NCBI GenBank assembly: GCA_961205875.1
Contig: OY540814.1
Coordinates: forward strand, 10,894,993-10,958,992
Direction: 5' to 3'
Length of the DNA: 64,000 nt
Source: Sialis fuliginosa
Lineage: Eukaryota; Arthropoda; Insecta; Megaloptera; Sialidae
Of this stretch, positions 23,286 through 35,560 are shown in pieces; position 1 is the stretch's first letter, and every line of letters starts with the position of its first letter. The notes under the pieces were generated by a model. It saw only the letters and a program-made list of their open reading frames with translations, did not search any database and was not told the origin of the DNA. Both the position numbers and the translations under genes were made by a program.

Positions 23286-23360
23286 GACAGGGCTGGTTTT
23301 AGGGGGTTGCAGAGTGTGCACCGCACACGGCCCTGCGGATAGACTGGGTCCGCGCTGCCG
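23286..23360 (+). mobile_element. Isolated hAT-like end
   Basis: CAGGGCTGGTTTTAGGGGGT, followed by a GC-rich stretch with GCACACGGCCCTGCG, has the look of a hAT 5' terminus. I found no convincing partner end, so it may be truncated or interrupted. Confidence 0.4.
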
Positions 23361-23431
23361 ATGTTTTTATAATAATAAATTGAAAATTAAAATATCAGCC
23401 AAAATTTTATTATTTATCCATTTAAAAAATT

Positions 23432-23540
23432 GTTCGTATCTGGAAGCCAACTTAAATAATAAAATAATAAATAATTGAATTTTACAAACAGAACAGAGAT
23501 AATAAATTTTTTTATTTAAGTTGACTTCCAGAGCACCGTG
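23432..23540. mobile_element. Short relative of the foldback element at 43619
   Basis: TCTGGAAGCCAACTTAAATA at the left and AAGTTGACTTCCAGAGCACC at the right are the same terminal sequences as in the 967-bp element at 43619-44585, joined with only about 50 bp between. It is a deletion derivative in which only the outer ends remain. Confidence 0.75.
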
Positions 23541-23918
23541 ATTGGTCAGATAAAAAAAATTATGTTATTTAAAACTTTCATTGAGGTGTTTATGTTTTCA
23601 GCTAAAATCGTCGTTTTCACTTCATACAATGGTGCGTCTTGGATAACGCTAATGCTAGTGATATGACAATTCATTTTTTGCTTCTCCACCAATATCTTTC
23701 AACAGGAAAAAATTGTAGACAAAATAAAAAAAAGAAGATTTTAAAGCCTACAATTCAAGGTTTCAACTGTTATAATGGAATTTAGCTGCAATTTTTAAAA
23801 TACTATTTCGTGGCTGAAAGTGTTTAAATCAATTTTAATAAAAAAATATTCTTCATTTATCGTAAATAATTTCTCTAAAAATCAAGTAATTTTCAATTTT
23901 TAACCGACTTCAAAAAAA

Positions 23919-23943
23919 AGGAGGAGGTTCTCAATTCAACTCG

Positions 23944-23976
<33 letters not shown>

Positions 23977-24320
23977 TTATATATATGTTCATTTTTTAGC
24001 GATGTTCACGAATAATTTCGTATTGCGTGGACCGATTTTGATAATTTTTTGTTGGTTTGAAAGAGAATACTCTCCAGGTGGTCCTTTTGTAAATTTTGTC
24101 AGGATCTGATGATATAGTCGGAAGATATACAACAAAACACCTCGAAAATTCCGCGATTTTACATTTCTAGTTATCTATGGAAAAATAAAAAGCAAAAGCT
24201 CTTGCTAATTTTTAGTGATAAACCTTTCTAATGTGGAATTTTTATTACTGATATAACATATGGAGTGTAAGATCTTTCAATCAAAGGATAAACGGTTAAA
24301 TTCGGTTGAGTAATTATTAT
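23919..24320 (+). repeat. Interspersed repeat, ACCGACTTCAAAAAAAAGG family
   Basis: It starts TTAACCGACTTCAAAAAAAA then GGAGGAGGTTCTCAATTC, then a (TA)n tract, then TGGACCGATTTTGATAATTT and TTGTTGGTTTGAAAG. This is a widespread insect repeat head; its reverse end also occurs at 53425-53465 inside a hAT element. It is non-coding, and the 3' edge is uncertain. Confidence 0.6.
23946..23990. repeat. (TA)n microsatellite
   Basis: A near-pure TA dinucleotide tract inside the ACCGACTTCAAA repeat, interrupted by a few bases. Confidence 0.8.
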
Positions 24321-24832
24321 AATAAATACAAATAACATTTAAATTTTGACAGGTGTCTTGTGTATTTGGCAAATGACAGTTTCTTTATTTTTTTGAATAT
24401 GAGATTATTTATTTAATGTAATAATACGCTTTTTCTAATAATTATTGTCTAAATGTATGTTAATAATAATAATTTTATTAATTCCTTGGATTATATTATA
24501 TCTTTACATATTGAATAAGTCAATACATAATAAGAATATATTACATTATGACTAAAATAATGATAAATAATAATTCAAATTAAATATGACAGGTAGGTTT
24601 TAGATCTAGTAAAATACAGTTTTAAAGAATTAATAATAAATTTTATAATAACCTCTGTCTACTCATATTTGTTTTAGTAGTTATATATAAATATTTTTTG
24701 AATTTTATTTTATATTTAATGAAAGAGCTCTTAACCTTTGCATTTCGGAAAGTGATTTTTCATCGTGTGGTTTATTTAAAAATTTATTTGGCTCTAAATC
24801 ACAAAACGCTAATCCTTTCAAACTCTTTATCC

Positions 24833-25180
24833 GACTTATGTCCGGTATTATAAATGAGTTCGCAAAATTTGATAGCTTGCAAGCACTCTCAAATGGGGTA
24901 TTAATTATGTATTAGTATCTAAGGATTAGCTATGGAATTTAGAGTAGTGACACTTCAACTAATTGTAACACAGTTGGCATCTATCACCATACAAAATAAT
25001 TTTCATAATATTACCACTGTTTTAATACCGTTGGTATTTACCTACTACAACGCGTGCGCGAAATTTGTCAAAGTCTTCAACAAACTCCAAAAGAACTCAT
25101 ATAAGTTTGATATCGCATTTGAGAGTGCTTGCAAGCTAGCAAATTTGCTAGCTTCTTTATAATATCGGACATTAGAGAGA
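24833..25180. repeat. Diverged inverted repeat
   Basis: GCTTGCAAGCACTCTCAAAT near 24878 pairs with ATTTGAGAGTGCTTGCAAGC near 25119. TCCGACTTATGTCCG-like and CGGACATTAGAGAGA-like sequence extends the pairing outward. An open frame across 24932-25162 is a by-product of this structure as far as I can tell. It is probably an old foldback element. Confidence 0.5.
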
Positions 25181-25266
25181 CATATGCTTGGCCTTTGGCA
25201 AACACTTTTTTTCCATGATTAATTACGGCTTTATCTAATGTAGTTCCTTGTAACTAAAAAATGAAA

Positions 25267-26538
25267 AATAAAATTAACTTTAAAAAAAAAGTTGAACCGA
25301 CTTCAAAAATAAAGCACAAAAAAGTATGAAATAATATTTAAAGAAAATTAATATCATCTACTAAATGCAATAGTTTTTAAGTAAATAATTATTTACAATA
25401 AGATCAATTTATATATTCTTTCATTAATTAATTTTTAAATAATATTTATTTTTCGATCTTAATGAAAATGAGTACTTAACATGTAAGGAATGTAAGGATT
25501 TATTTATAAAATATTAAAAGTTAACTACATAATCAAAATTACGATACATTTTTTGATGTCGGGGCGCAAATTTCTACAATATAATTTCGGAAAAAAAGTT
25601 ATAATAATAACTATAAAATAAGTAAATTTCGTAATTAAAATACAATAGGTAGACTTACTATACAAAAAAGGAACTATCGTTGTCGTTCTTAAAACAATAC
25701 TACGTTTAACGTATAGTATCAATAGATCTAAAAATATAAATGACAAATTACACAAATGCAAAACAATATTTTGTATTATCTACAAAGAAAATCAATACTT
25801 ACGTTATTTTAGATAGTAATTATTTATAGGTACCTACCTATAATGAAAAAATCGAAATTCGTTTTTTAATTAAATCAATTGAGAAAACAAACTTATTCCT
25901 CACAATAAGTAACACTAGTTGAAAGTGAACATATCAAGTGATAATATAAACTATAAGATTTCATTACTATGTTTTATAAATGTCTTTTGACTTTAGTAAA
26001 ATAATGACATTACTTTTTAATTTTTCAAAGGGTATCTACATATAAATGTATATGTTCATAAACAAATCGGGTGAAAATAATTTCTTCTTCGTACTAACCA
26101 AAGGATGGGAGGAATATGTGTATATGTGATCTTTTCTGAAATTAAAATCTAACCAAAACCACGCGCACTCAAAAAAAATTTAATTGAATTACCACAATTT
26201 TATAATAATAAATAAAAAATAGTACTTATATAAATTTGCGCCCCGACATCAAAAAATGTATCGTAATTTTGATTATGTAGTTAACTTTTAATATTTTATA
26301 AATAAATCCTTACATTCCTTACATGTTAAGTACTCATTTTCATTAAGATCGAAAAATAAATATTATTTAAAAATTAATTAATGAAAGAATATATAAATTG
26401 ATCTTATTGTAAATAATTATTTACTTAAAAACTATTGCATTTAGTAGATGATATTAATTTTCTTTAAATATTATTTCATACTTTTTTGTGCTTTATTTTT
26501 GAAGTCGGTTCAACTTTTTTTTTAAAGTTAATTTTATT
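25267..26538. mobile_element. 1,272-bp structure with 307-bp arms that look identical
   Basis: The left arm (25267-25573) and right arm (26232-26538) are reverse complements over all 307 bases as far as I can align them by eye. Each holds ACCGACTTCAAAAATAAAGC at its outer part and GATGTCGGGGCGCAAATTT at its inner edge. The 658-bp spacer shows no transposase or other protein. I found no matching target duplication. It may be a young long-TIR element, a recent inverted duplication or an assembly artefact. Confidence 0.8.
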
Positions 26539-28990
26539 AATATTAATTTTTACGATTATTTGTTCAATTTGTAAAGAAGCTCATGAAGTGAAATCGACTA
26601 TTTTGGCTGAAAATTTTAACGCTTTCAAACATAGCTGTAAATTTTTCCACTCGGTGTAATTTTTTTAAAATATTTTTTAAATGAATTTTAAATTAGAGAT
26701 TTTAAGCTTTAATTTTGTTTAAAAAAATGTATTTAGATTATTTTTACCAATATTCCACACTTTTTAAGGAAAATAATTTTTTTTTACTAGTGTAGGCATC
26801 TTTAATGAGTAAACAAAAGTTAATATTTTCCGGCCTCGCATTTATTTTTACACACAGTCAAAAAATATCATACTTATTGTTAAGTATTATTAGTACTTAT
26901 ATACAATATTATACATACAACGTACCTACATTTTAGTAAAAAAAATTAGAAAATAACAAAAATTGTATTTTCTAGTTTTTTAATATAAAATTCAATCGAC
27001 GGCAATTGGTTATTACCTATTATTACAAGTGCTATCAAAAGGTATAATTTTTCCAATTTTCTTCTATTTAAGGAATAAGGTTGTATTTTGAGTGTATTTA
27101 TTGTAAATATAAAAAAAATATTAAAAATATATTTTATTGTGAAATAGTGCAGTACCTACCCTATAAGGTACGCGTTCCAGTTAAAAAAAAGTAATGTCAT
27201 TTCGGTTCCGCTTTACCACTGATTGTTAATAGTGTTAAATATCTATAATTATTTGATTACAATTCTTCATTGTATTCAACACATTCGTAAAAAGAACACC
27301 ACAATGCAGGTAACCAATATCGGATTTAAGATTTGAAAAGTTGCACTTATACAAATAAAAGTCTCAGCTTCGAAGGAATATGCTATTAAAAAAACAGCCA
27401 GTCATGTTTCATGGTTTTTGTAATTACAACAAAATACCAAGGGCCCCTAGCCGTAGGAAGCCCACGCAGTCATATAAGGCGTAATAGAGACTAATTTTTT
27501 TATTTTAAGACCATAATAATTGTTTTTGACAGTCCTGTGATGAACAAAAAAGTCTGAGTTACTGAATTTCTTTTTAATATGTGATAATTAATTTGTAGTG
27601 CAAGGAGGGGGGGGGGGGGGCTAACAGAACTCTAGCCTGGGGCCCGGCGCGGCGTGTCAACAGGTTTATTAGATTTATTAGCAGGAGGGGCCGGCGATAA
27701 GTCTTTTAAGCCATAACTATCCTTAACTTAATATAATTAAGTTATTCAAAACGAACAAAAATATTTTATCTCCTATTATTCAGTAATTGTAATATGTTTC
27801 TATTTAATTTAATTGTATTTTTTTTTTCGAAGAACTTTGATCTGCAAGACAGACCCAAGTGAGTCACTAATAATTATTAATCTTGTTTTTTTTTTAATAT
27901 TGATAAGTTAATTATTAAATACATTGTGCAGTACTGATACAATCCTATTTAAGTATACTTAATTATTTTTATTATGCCAGAATGTATTTTATTGCTTTTG
28001 TTTCAGTAAATTAAATAATTTTTTTAATAATATTTTTTCTCGATATGTTCGCGCCCTCCATTTAGTTTTATCACGCCCCTTAGGGGCGCGCGCCACACAG
28101 GTTGAGAATCACTGTACTACGGGGATTCTTGGCTTCTTACTGTCCAGCCGCCTTATAGCTACGCCATTAAATATAAACTTTATTTATTAATTTTTCTGTA
28201 ACATTATTAAATCCGGTATTGTGAATGCATATAGTTGTTATATTAATTTGTTATTTAAAATTAATTAATGCGTATATTTTTATATAAATAAATATATTCT
28301 AATTGTTATTATTTAATTAAAAATTAATATTATTACCCGTTATCGAAAAATCGACCAATAATGTTGTAGAATTGATGTAAAATATTTAAATTTATACGGG
28401 AAGGATGTGATAGCAATAGTTTTTAAACATATCATTGAATTTATTGTTTGTTCAGTAGATGTGCTTGTGCTCTTTTTGTTATGTTAGTTTATTTTAAGAA
28501 ATAATTTAAAATTAAAATAAATGCTATATCAAATGCGATTAAATTCTTATTATTTTTAAACCTATAATTATAACTCTATGGATGAATAGAAAAATTGGCG
28601 CAATCGGCGCAATGGACCAATTGTGATTGGTGATTGGTGATGGGGAATGAAATCTATTTTGAACTCAAGCTACTTCAACGACTTTAGCAATTTAAATTCA
28701 TAACGTGGGTTATAATTAACTTTTGCTGTGCTTGAACCCAAGAAATATTTGTAAATTAAATACAAATTGAGTAAGTTGTTTTAAATAGTTTTCAATAATT
28801 TTGTTTTATAAAAAATAAATGTAATTTTCTATAACATAACCTCTCTTTTAGGATATAATTTGGAGTTTTAAATAATCGAAACTGACATGTACCTATATAA
28901 AATATGTCTTGAATAAGAAAGAACTTTATATTTGAAATATACAATACTTTTACTTTTAATATATAAATAGTTTTAAATTATTTAACCGAA
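26539..28990. other. AT-rich intergenic DNA with hAT-like scraps
   Basis: There is no exon before the ZAD gene. Around 27429-27700 and 28040-28170 lie GC-richer scraps (GGGCCCCTAGCCGTAGG; a G run of about 14; CACAGGTTGAGAATCACTGT) that look like broken hAT/Charlie ends. No pair could be matched. The last few hundred bases must contain the ZAD gene promoter, but I see no clear core element. Confidence 0.45.
27605..27620. repeat. Poly-G run
   Basis: GGAGGGGGG-type homopolymer of about 14 G in AT-rich DNA, next to hAT-like scraps. Its length may be inexact. Confidence 0.6.
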
Positions 28991-31259
28991 ATGAATCCAA
29001 ATAGTTATAATCGTGTTTGTCGACTTTGTTTAAAAAATGAATCGTTACTGGATATATTTAATGAAGATACATTTAATATACTTGCACAAAAGATATCTTC
29101 GTGTGTTTCAGTTGAGGTAAAATTTAAGATTACGTAATTACATATTTTTTATATAATGTATTAATTTTTGTAGATTTTAAAATCAGACATAATATCAAAA
29201 TTAATATGTGCTAGTTGTGTACATAAAATAAACAAGTGGTATAATTTTAAGAAAATGTGCCAAAACACACAAGTTGAATTGAATTTCATGATAAAGGGCT
29301 TTTGTGTGAATAAAGAAAGTGAGAAGAATTTGAATGTAGTAAGTATTGACTTAGAAATAAAACAATTTTGTTTTATTAATGCGAGATAATGTATAATTTT
29401 AGTTACCTCAAATAAAAGAAGAACCTCTTGACCTTGTAATTGTTGATGTTGTGGGAAATGTGGAAATCGGTGATGATACGAACCCTATTAATTGTACTGA
29501 AAATGTTGAGGTAAGTAAGATAGGAAATTAATCAGATAAATAAAATTTGTTTTAATTAAGTTTAGGTAGGTACTTAAAAATCTTAGAAGATGCAAAAAAT
29601 CATTTGAAAAGAGAGGGTTTTGTAAAGTTCCAATTTTTCTATTTTAATTTTTTGGAGAAGGCTTTACGTGTCTGTTAATGTTTATAAGTTATAACTCATT
29701 GTATTGATATAAAATGTAAATTATTATTTTGAACTTAGATACCCCCTGTTTCAAAAAGCGAATATTTGGATTCAGTTACAATGGATTCTGAAATCACACA
29801 AAGTGACAACAATACATTAGATGAAAATACATCACAAGAAAAAGTTAACCTGGGCAGTAATAAAGCAACAGATCTTTCTGATTCACAAAAACAATTTGTA
29901 ATGAAATACAAACATATTTTATGGATGATCCTATCAAATTCATGTAACTGCTGTAAAATTACCTTTGGTAATGAAAAGAAATTATTAAAACATATTAAAC
30001 GCCACTACAATATTCCGTCATTTCAATGCTATAAATGCTTAACAAATTTTCAAGCACGGAATAGATATACTCGGCATAAAATGAATTCTTTGTGCAATCT
30101 TAATGCAATTACTAAAAAAATGATGGGTGAATATCTTGATGATATCGATGACAGTGACAAAGATAAAAGCTTTGGTTGTAAAGCTTGTTCTACTACATTT
30201 AAACTATTGAGCCAATTTAAACAACATGTGAAAGAAGTTCATGCTACTAAACATACATCTCTAAAATGCAGTCACTGTCAGATAGAGTTTGTCAATGAAA
30301 AAATATTTACAGAACATATAACTAACAGTTTATGTCTATTTTTTGTGAAATGTGATTGCTGTAATACAGAATTTATTAACAGCTTTAAATATTTTTCACA
30401 TAAATGTGCATCAAAACAATTACCTCCTGATTGTAAAAGTATATCAACAGCTATCATTAGACCTCTTTGTTCAGGTAACGATACTAAAGAATCTACTTTA
30501 AATGAAATAGACAAAACTGTTGAATTAAATAATGAAAAAGTTATAATAAAAAATAAGAAATTGTTTTGTGAAATATGCCATACTTGTTTTAGTCACGTGT
30601 TTAATTTAAATAAACATATGTTGATACATAAACAAAATGGGTTTGTTCGTCAAACAAAAAATACAAAGTATTATTGTGAACATTGTGATATGATTTTTGG
30701 TAATAGTATAGAATATTCCTCTCATGCAGAAATAGTACATAATATTAAAAAAATACCGAGGGAAAATGTAACGGAAAATACAAAAACTAGAAGAAAAGTT
30801 AACGACACAGCAATCGAAAAAACTGAGACTTATATATGTGGAATATGTAAACAACCGTATTCAACAAGATTGAATTTACTTAAACATACAGTATCAGATC
30901 ACATGTCTAAAAAAGCAGCGCAAAAACCGAAAGTAATTAAACCAAATAATGGAAATGTATGGTTGTTTTGTAAATATTGTAAACGTAAAATAAAAAAAAA
31001 TGTTTTAATGGTACACATGAAGGAGTATCACAAGAATGAACTGGTTGTAGAAAACAGATTAATGAAAAAATATAACAAATTGAAATCGAACACGAAATTA
31101 CATTGTTGCGGGATTAAATTTAAAAGTAGAGATGAGTTTTATGAACATAAAAGATGTTACCATGCGTCTGTTATGCACAGGTGTCGATTTTGCCCTAAGG
31201 CTTATATCGTAAAAACTAGTGTGTTTCGACATGAAAAAAAATGTCATCTTTCATTTTAA
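28991..31259 (+). CDS. ZAD and C2H2 zinc-finger protein, four exons
   Basis: A nuclear DNA-binding protein of the arthropod ZAD family, in which the N-terminal zinc-binding ZAD usually dimerises and C2H2 fingers read DNA. Exons: 28991-29116, 29174-29338, 29403-29510, 29739-31259. All introns are short and phase 0 with good GT(A)AG sites, and the product is 639 residues. The ZAD pattern is clear: CRLC at residues 10-13 and CASC at 54-57. Residues about 98-190 are acidic linker. From about residue 202 to 636 there are roughly eleven fingers. Several are unusual: two end in Cys instead of the last His (RHKMNSLC, EHITNSLC), one has CDCC with an early HKC end, and the penultimate begins with adjacent cysteines (CCGIKF). 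The start is the first ATG before the ZAD. AATAAA signals follow at 31306 and 31320. The target and orthologue are not identifiable by reading, as these genes expand lineage by lineage. Confidence 0.92.
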
Positions 31260-31305
31260 TTGTTTCTTTAAATAATTTTTATATTCATAAGTTAAATTGT
31301 GGAAT

Positions 31306-31325
31306 AATAAAATTAGTTAAATAAA
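31306..31325 (+). terminator. Poly(A) signals of the ZAD zinc-finger gene
   Basis: Two AATAAA hexamers, at 31306-31311 and 31320-31325, lie 47 and 61 bases after the stop codon, giving a very short 3' UTR. Confidence 0.7.
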
Positions 31326-31412
31326 TGAGAACATGAGTTTATTTTAATTATCTAACTGAGTCTTATAATGATCAGAATAAAGTTTAATCACATAATCTGG
31401 TAACAATTAACC

Positions 31413-31648
31413 CCTTGACCACACCGCTAAGGTAAGAAAGAAATATCGATACAATTATGGGGATTACACAGCTGGTACAACTGCTGCCATCTAACAATAC
31501 CCTTATGAATCATCTAACAAAATATTATGTTGGTACTACTTATACATAAATGGCGGGGCCTTTTGAAATATACACACGGGTGCGTCATGTGTACACAGTG
31601 CACGGCAAACCCATGACGCACCCGTGTGTGTCACGTGTGGTCAAGGGG
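31413..31648. mobile_element. piggyBac-type MITE, TTAA target
   Basis: Ends CCCCTTGACCACAC and GTGTGGTCAAGGGG are exact inverted complements, bordered by TTAA at 31409-31412 and 31649-31652. The CCC start with TTAA duplication is the piggyBac pattern. An inner hairpin (31571-31628) pairs ACACGGGTGCGTCATG with CATGACGCACCCGTGT. It is 236 bp long and non-coding. Confidence 0.9.
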
Positions 31649-31652
31649 TTAA

Positions 31653-33050
31653 GGGGCTATTCTACTTCTTCTGGTCAATAAAATTCACTTTTAAAAAAAA
31701 AAATTTTTTCTGAAAACTACTGCATGTAACAAGAAAAAAAAATTTTCCATGAAAGAGTAACGTATAGAGAACAGAAAGAAATTTTTTTTATAGCGTGAGT
31801 ATTTTTATACACTTGTTTATATAACAATATGTCAAAAAGTTTTTGTTGTTGGCGCAGGTGATTTGTTGTCTCCAGGTGGTCTGAAATAAAAAATTAAAAA
31901 ACATTCTTAATCTGTATGTGTGCCGCTATCAACTGTACCTCAATTATTAATTTTCATCGAAAATTAACAAAATGGCAGCGATTTTTGCAAAATCGTAACA
32001 AAGGTAGGTTTTTGTCACACCGTTATTAGGTTAATAATAATACTTAAAATGAATTTTTTTTAATAATTGAGGTACCGGTGGTAGCCATATACAGAGTGTT
32101 TGGTTCGGCGATACGAATATTTTGAAGGAAGGTAGAATGAGTCATTTGGAAGTGATTTAAGCAAATATACCTATATACAAAGTGCAACACTGTCCAATGT
32201 GTATAAAAAAATGTTTGAAAAGTATCGCATCACGTTCTTAATGACTTATTTAGAATAGCATACTACGATCGACTCACTGGAAAAATGTAAAAATCTTACT
32301 TATTCTGAGATAAATGTAAGTTTTTTTAACAAAAATAGCCAATTCATGTAGGTATTATGGTAGGTATTTCAAAAGGGTATAAAATAGAGCAGTTTTTAAA
32401 ACCATCTGAACATCTGTAAGTGTACTAGATTTTATAAAATAATTTTTTAAAGAAATAATTTTATCAAAGTTTAATAAGTTTTTAAATATTAAATCGCAGC
32501 AATTTTTTGTTTTTGTTATTCATACATTTTATTTTGGTCTGATTGTGTAGCATAACCATTTATTTAATATAAAAAACATGTTTAAAAAATATAGGCTCTT
32601 TAACTTGTGAACTTTTACGATTAACATGTATAAATCTGGGTTTTTTCAAAAATTTATTAAAATGGCCGATATAAAAAAAACTGTTGCACTTTGTATATAG
32701 GTATATTTGCTTAAATCACTTCCAAATGACTCATTCTACCTTCCTTCAAAATATTCGTATCGTCGAACCAAACACCCTGTATGTGCTGAATATGCCTATA
32801 AAATTTCAGATCGTTTGGAAAAATAGTTTTTGCGCAATCACCTGCGTCAGGTGCAAAAATATCGTTTTGAGAAAAATGCTTTTAAAGTTGTTCAAGCACT
32901 GAGCGCACACAAAGAGCGTCACTGTTTTGGCGCGCCGTACTATGTAAAATATGTAAAAATCAACTGGATATGATTTCTGTAGATAAATTCTGCCAAAAGA
33001 AGAAATAAAAAATAATTAATTTTTCTGATTCGAAGAAGTAGAACAGCCCT
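31653..33050. mobile_element. Second TTAA-target element, 1.4 kb, abutting the first
   Basis: Left end GGGGCTATTCTACTTCTTC and right end GAAGAAGTAGAACAGCCCT form a TIR of about 19 bp. TTAA borders it at 31649-31652 (shared with the neighbour) and 33051-33054. It carries an inner inverted repeat (32091-32785) and no transposase frame, so it is non-autonomous. Confidence 0.8.
32091..32785. mobile_element. Inner long inverted-repeat element nested in the TTAA element
   Basis: The arms of about 100 bp read TACAGAGTGTTTGGTTCGGC (left) and GAACCAAACACCCTGTATG (right). They share AATGAGTCATTTGGAAGTGA and AAATATACCTATATACAAAG. The ACAGGGTGT-type ends flanked by TA suggest a separate TA-target MITE that landed inside the TTAA element. 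The small frame inside the right arm is not a gene. Confidence 0.7.
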
Positions 33051-33719
33051 TTAAAAAATAAAGTGAATTTTTTATAATATTTTTTTTGTAATGAAAACAA
33101 CGAATTTTTGATGTGAGATCTTATACTTTATTTTTAAATATAATTATTGACAATAATATTAATTTGATTAAATGATCGCCTCAAAAACTTCCAGAAACTT
33201 TCAAATGAAAACCGAAGTATTCTTCTGAAATGTTTCATATATTTTTATACTTTCTGAAAAGTATTAATTTGCAAATGAACAACATTTATCAGCAGAAGTC
33301 GTATTGTTACATCAATAAATCTGAACAAAACATTTGAGGAGAAATTAAAAATATTACACGGTTATTCTAATTTATAAATGAATAATTTTGAACTAATTCA
33401 ATCATGCATTTATATGTATATATTTTGTACTGAAATTAAACAATGATCAATGTATTTGATGGTGTATTAATTATGTAAGAATAGGGCTTTATTGTAATGT
33501 AACGTGGTGGAACAGCATTCCGGCACCTTTTTTGTGGTATAAGAAAAGCAGCTTTAAATCTTATTTAAATAATATTTGAATATAATTTTCTTTAGTAAAA
33601 AGCTTGACAAGAAGTGAGTTCCAGTACATTTTTATTTAAAAAAAAAGCCCTGCGTAAGGATGATTTTTTAGATTTGTTTTGCTTTTTTAAAGTTTCCTAA
33701 TGTTTATTTATATGTAAAT

Positions 33720-34075
33720 ACTAGCAGACCTGCCTGCGATGTATAATTGTTTATGTTGGCAGCACAAATATTTTAAAACAAGATGAAATATAATTTTTAA
33801 TTTTATTTTTTGCTTTTTATTTATTATATATACAAAATCATAAATATCTCGGCTCCTATGCGAGATTGGAGGTTGTTTTCCCACCCACAAACCCCTCCTC
33901 GAAGTATTTTTCCATCCCAGATTGAATGAAATAATATTACAACCCTCCATACATGACAGGGGAGAAATATTTAATTATTCTCTATTTTTTTTTTATTCAT
34001 TTGGTACCTATAGAAAATTGTAAATATCATGGATCTTAGCTAAAAATTGCAAAAACCCACCTGAATATTATATGT
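33720..34075. repeat. TCCATACATGACAGGGG repeat, copy 2
   Basis: It starts CTAGCAGACCTGCCTGCGAT and shares ATCATAAATATCTCGGCTCC, ACAACCCTCCATACATGACA and AAAATTGCAAAAACCCACC with 9480-9990, in the same order. The head resembles the ACTAGCTG/ACTAGCNGACC class of insect repeats. It is old and non-coding. Confidence 0.55.
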
Positions 34076-34347
34076 ATGTATGGTATGTTTTGTATATGGA
34101 TAAAAAATTTATAAGGTATTGGCACCAGTTATGGCCACTATAAGAGCAAGGTTTACTGTTTTTGTGATAATGGTCTCCTTTTTTGTAATTCTCACGAACT
34201 CACGTTACTAATAAAACAAGTAACTCTTTATTTAATCGATTTAATTACCAAAGTCCGCAAATATAGTTTGTTTTTTAAATTATAACCTTTTATTTTGTTT
34301 ATGTTTTTTCTTCAGTAATGAATAAAGTAAAACCAGTAATGAACACG

Positions 34348-34508
34348 CAGTGATGGACATTTGCTAATGATTAGAATGATAAATATTACGACACAAAAGA
34401 TATAAATGAAAGAATCATCAAATTTGAAACAATGTAAAACAGTTGTTATGATAATATAATAATTAATAAATAAATTATACTAATAATTAGTTTAAATGTC
34501 CATCATTT
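34348..34508. repeat. Short inverted-repeat element
   Basis: GTGATGGACATTTGCTAAT on the left pairs with the complement of AAATGTCCATCAT on the right, giving a MITE-like unit of about 160 bp between AT-rich flanks. Confidence 0.45.
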
Positions 34509-34806
34509 TGACACCTATTGGCCGAAGGTCATCAAATTACACTGTAACACATTATTAAATGTATATAGATTAATATTCAGAAATGGTAGTAATCAAATAT
34601 TTCTAATTCAGTACATTTAATTAAAAAATAGCCATTACTGAGGGAGTCATATTCAAGACTTATAGAATTATTTTGCTTTTATTCCATTTTCAGCGATTTC
34701 AATGTATGAATTATTTAGGTAAGTATTACTACAATATATACTTTATGTATATCTGTGTAGATAAACAGGTAACATAAAACTAATTAAGAGGATCTATATA
34801 TGTAGA

Positions 34807-35455
34807 TAGGGTTGCCAGAAGCTCGAGATGAAAAAAGAGAACTAGTTCATTAAAAAAAGAGGACAAATTGAAAAAAAAAATATGTTGTGGTTTACGGAAA
34901 TCGATAAAATTTGTCAAATATATAAATATTATATTTTTATTAAATAAATCTTTCTTTTTCTGATTTTAAATACTTTACATATTCAATTGTTAAACACATT
35001 TTGAAGTTATTTTTTTTGTTATTATACAGTTATGTTATCTATAAAACCCTGTGTCCACGATACAAGAACTTCGTACTAATTTTCGGACTGAGTTATTGGA
35101 TCGTGGACACTTAAGCTTAACTTACAGTTATAAATTTATAATCTTACTTATATTATTTAAAATAATATTTAAATTAATAAAATTAAATTGTTTTAAAATA
35201 TTCCACAATAAATGTAAATAAATGTAACGTATTCACTACTCACCAAAATCCAAAATTATAGTATATAATAGTACATATGACATTCAAATTGGAATTCGTC
35301 TACAATTGAATTTGAAGTACAAAAATTTAAATCAAAATATGCCCAATTAAAAAAAGAGAACAAAAGAGGACATTTCAATATAAAAAAAGAAAAAGAAAGA
35401 TCCAAGCTAAAAAAGAGAACATGTTCTCTTTAAAAGAGACATTCTGGCAACCCTA
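34807..35455. mobile_element. hAT-type MITE with exact 8-bp target duplication
   Basis: Ends TAGGGTTGCCAGA and TCTGGCAACCCTA are perfect inverted complements. The octamer TATGTAGA occurs exactly on both sides (34799-34806 and 35456-35463). Subterminal AAAAAAGAGAAC/GAGGACA repeats are present at both ends. It is 649 bp long with no transposase. Confidence 0.9.
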
Positions 35456-35560
35456 TATGTAGATAAATAGATATCAATTCAGTAAGTTCGTAAATATGCG
35501 TATTATACCTGTGTAGATAAACAGCTATCTTATAAAATTAAATCGAATATATTAAATATA

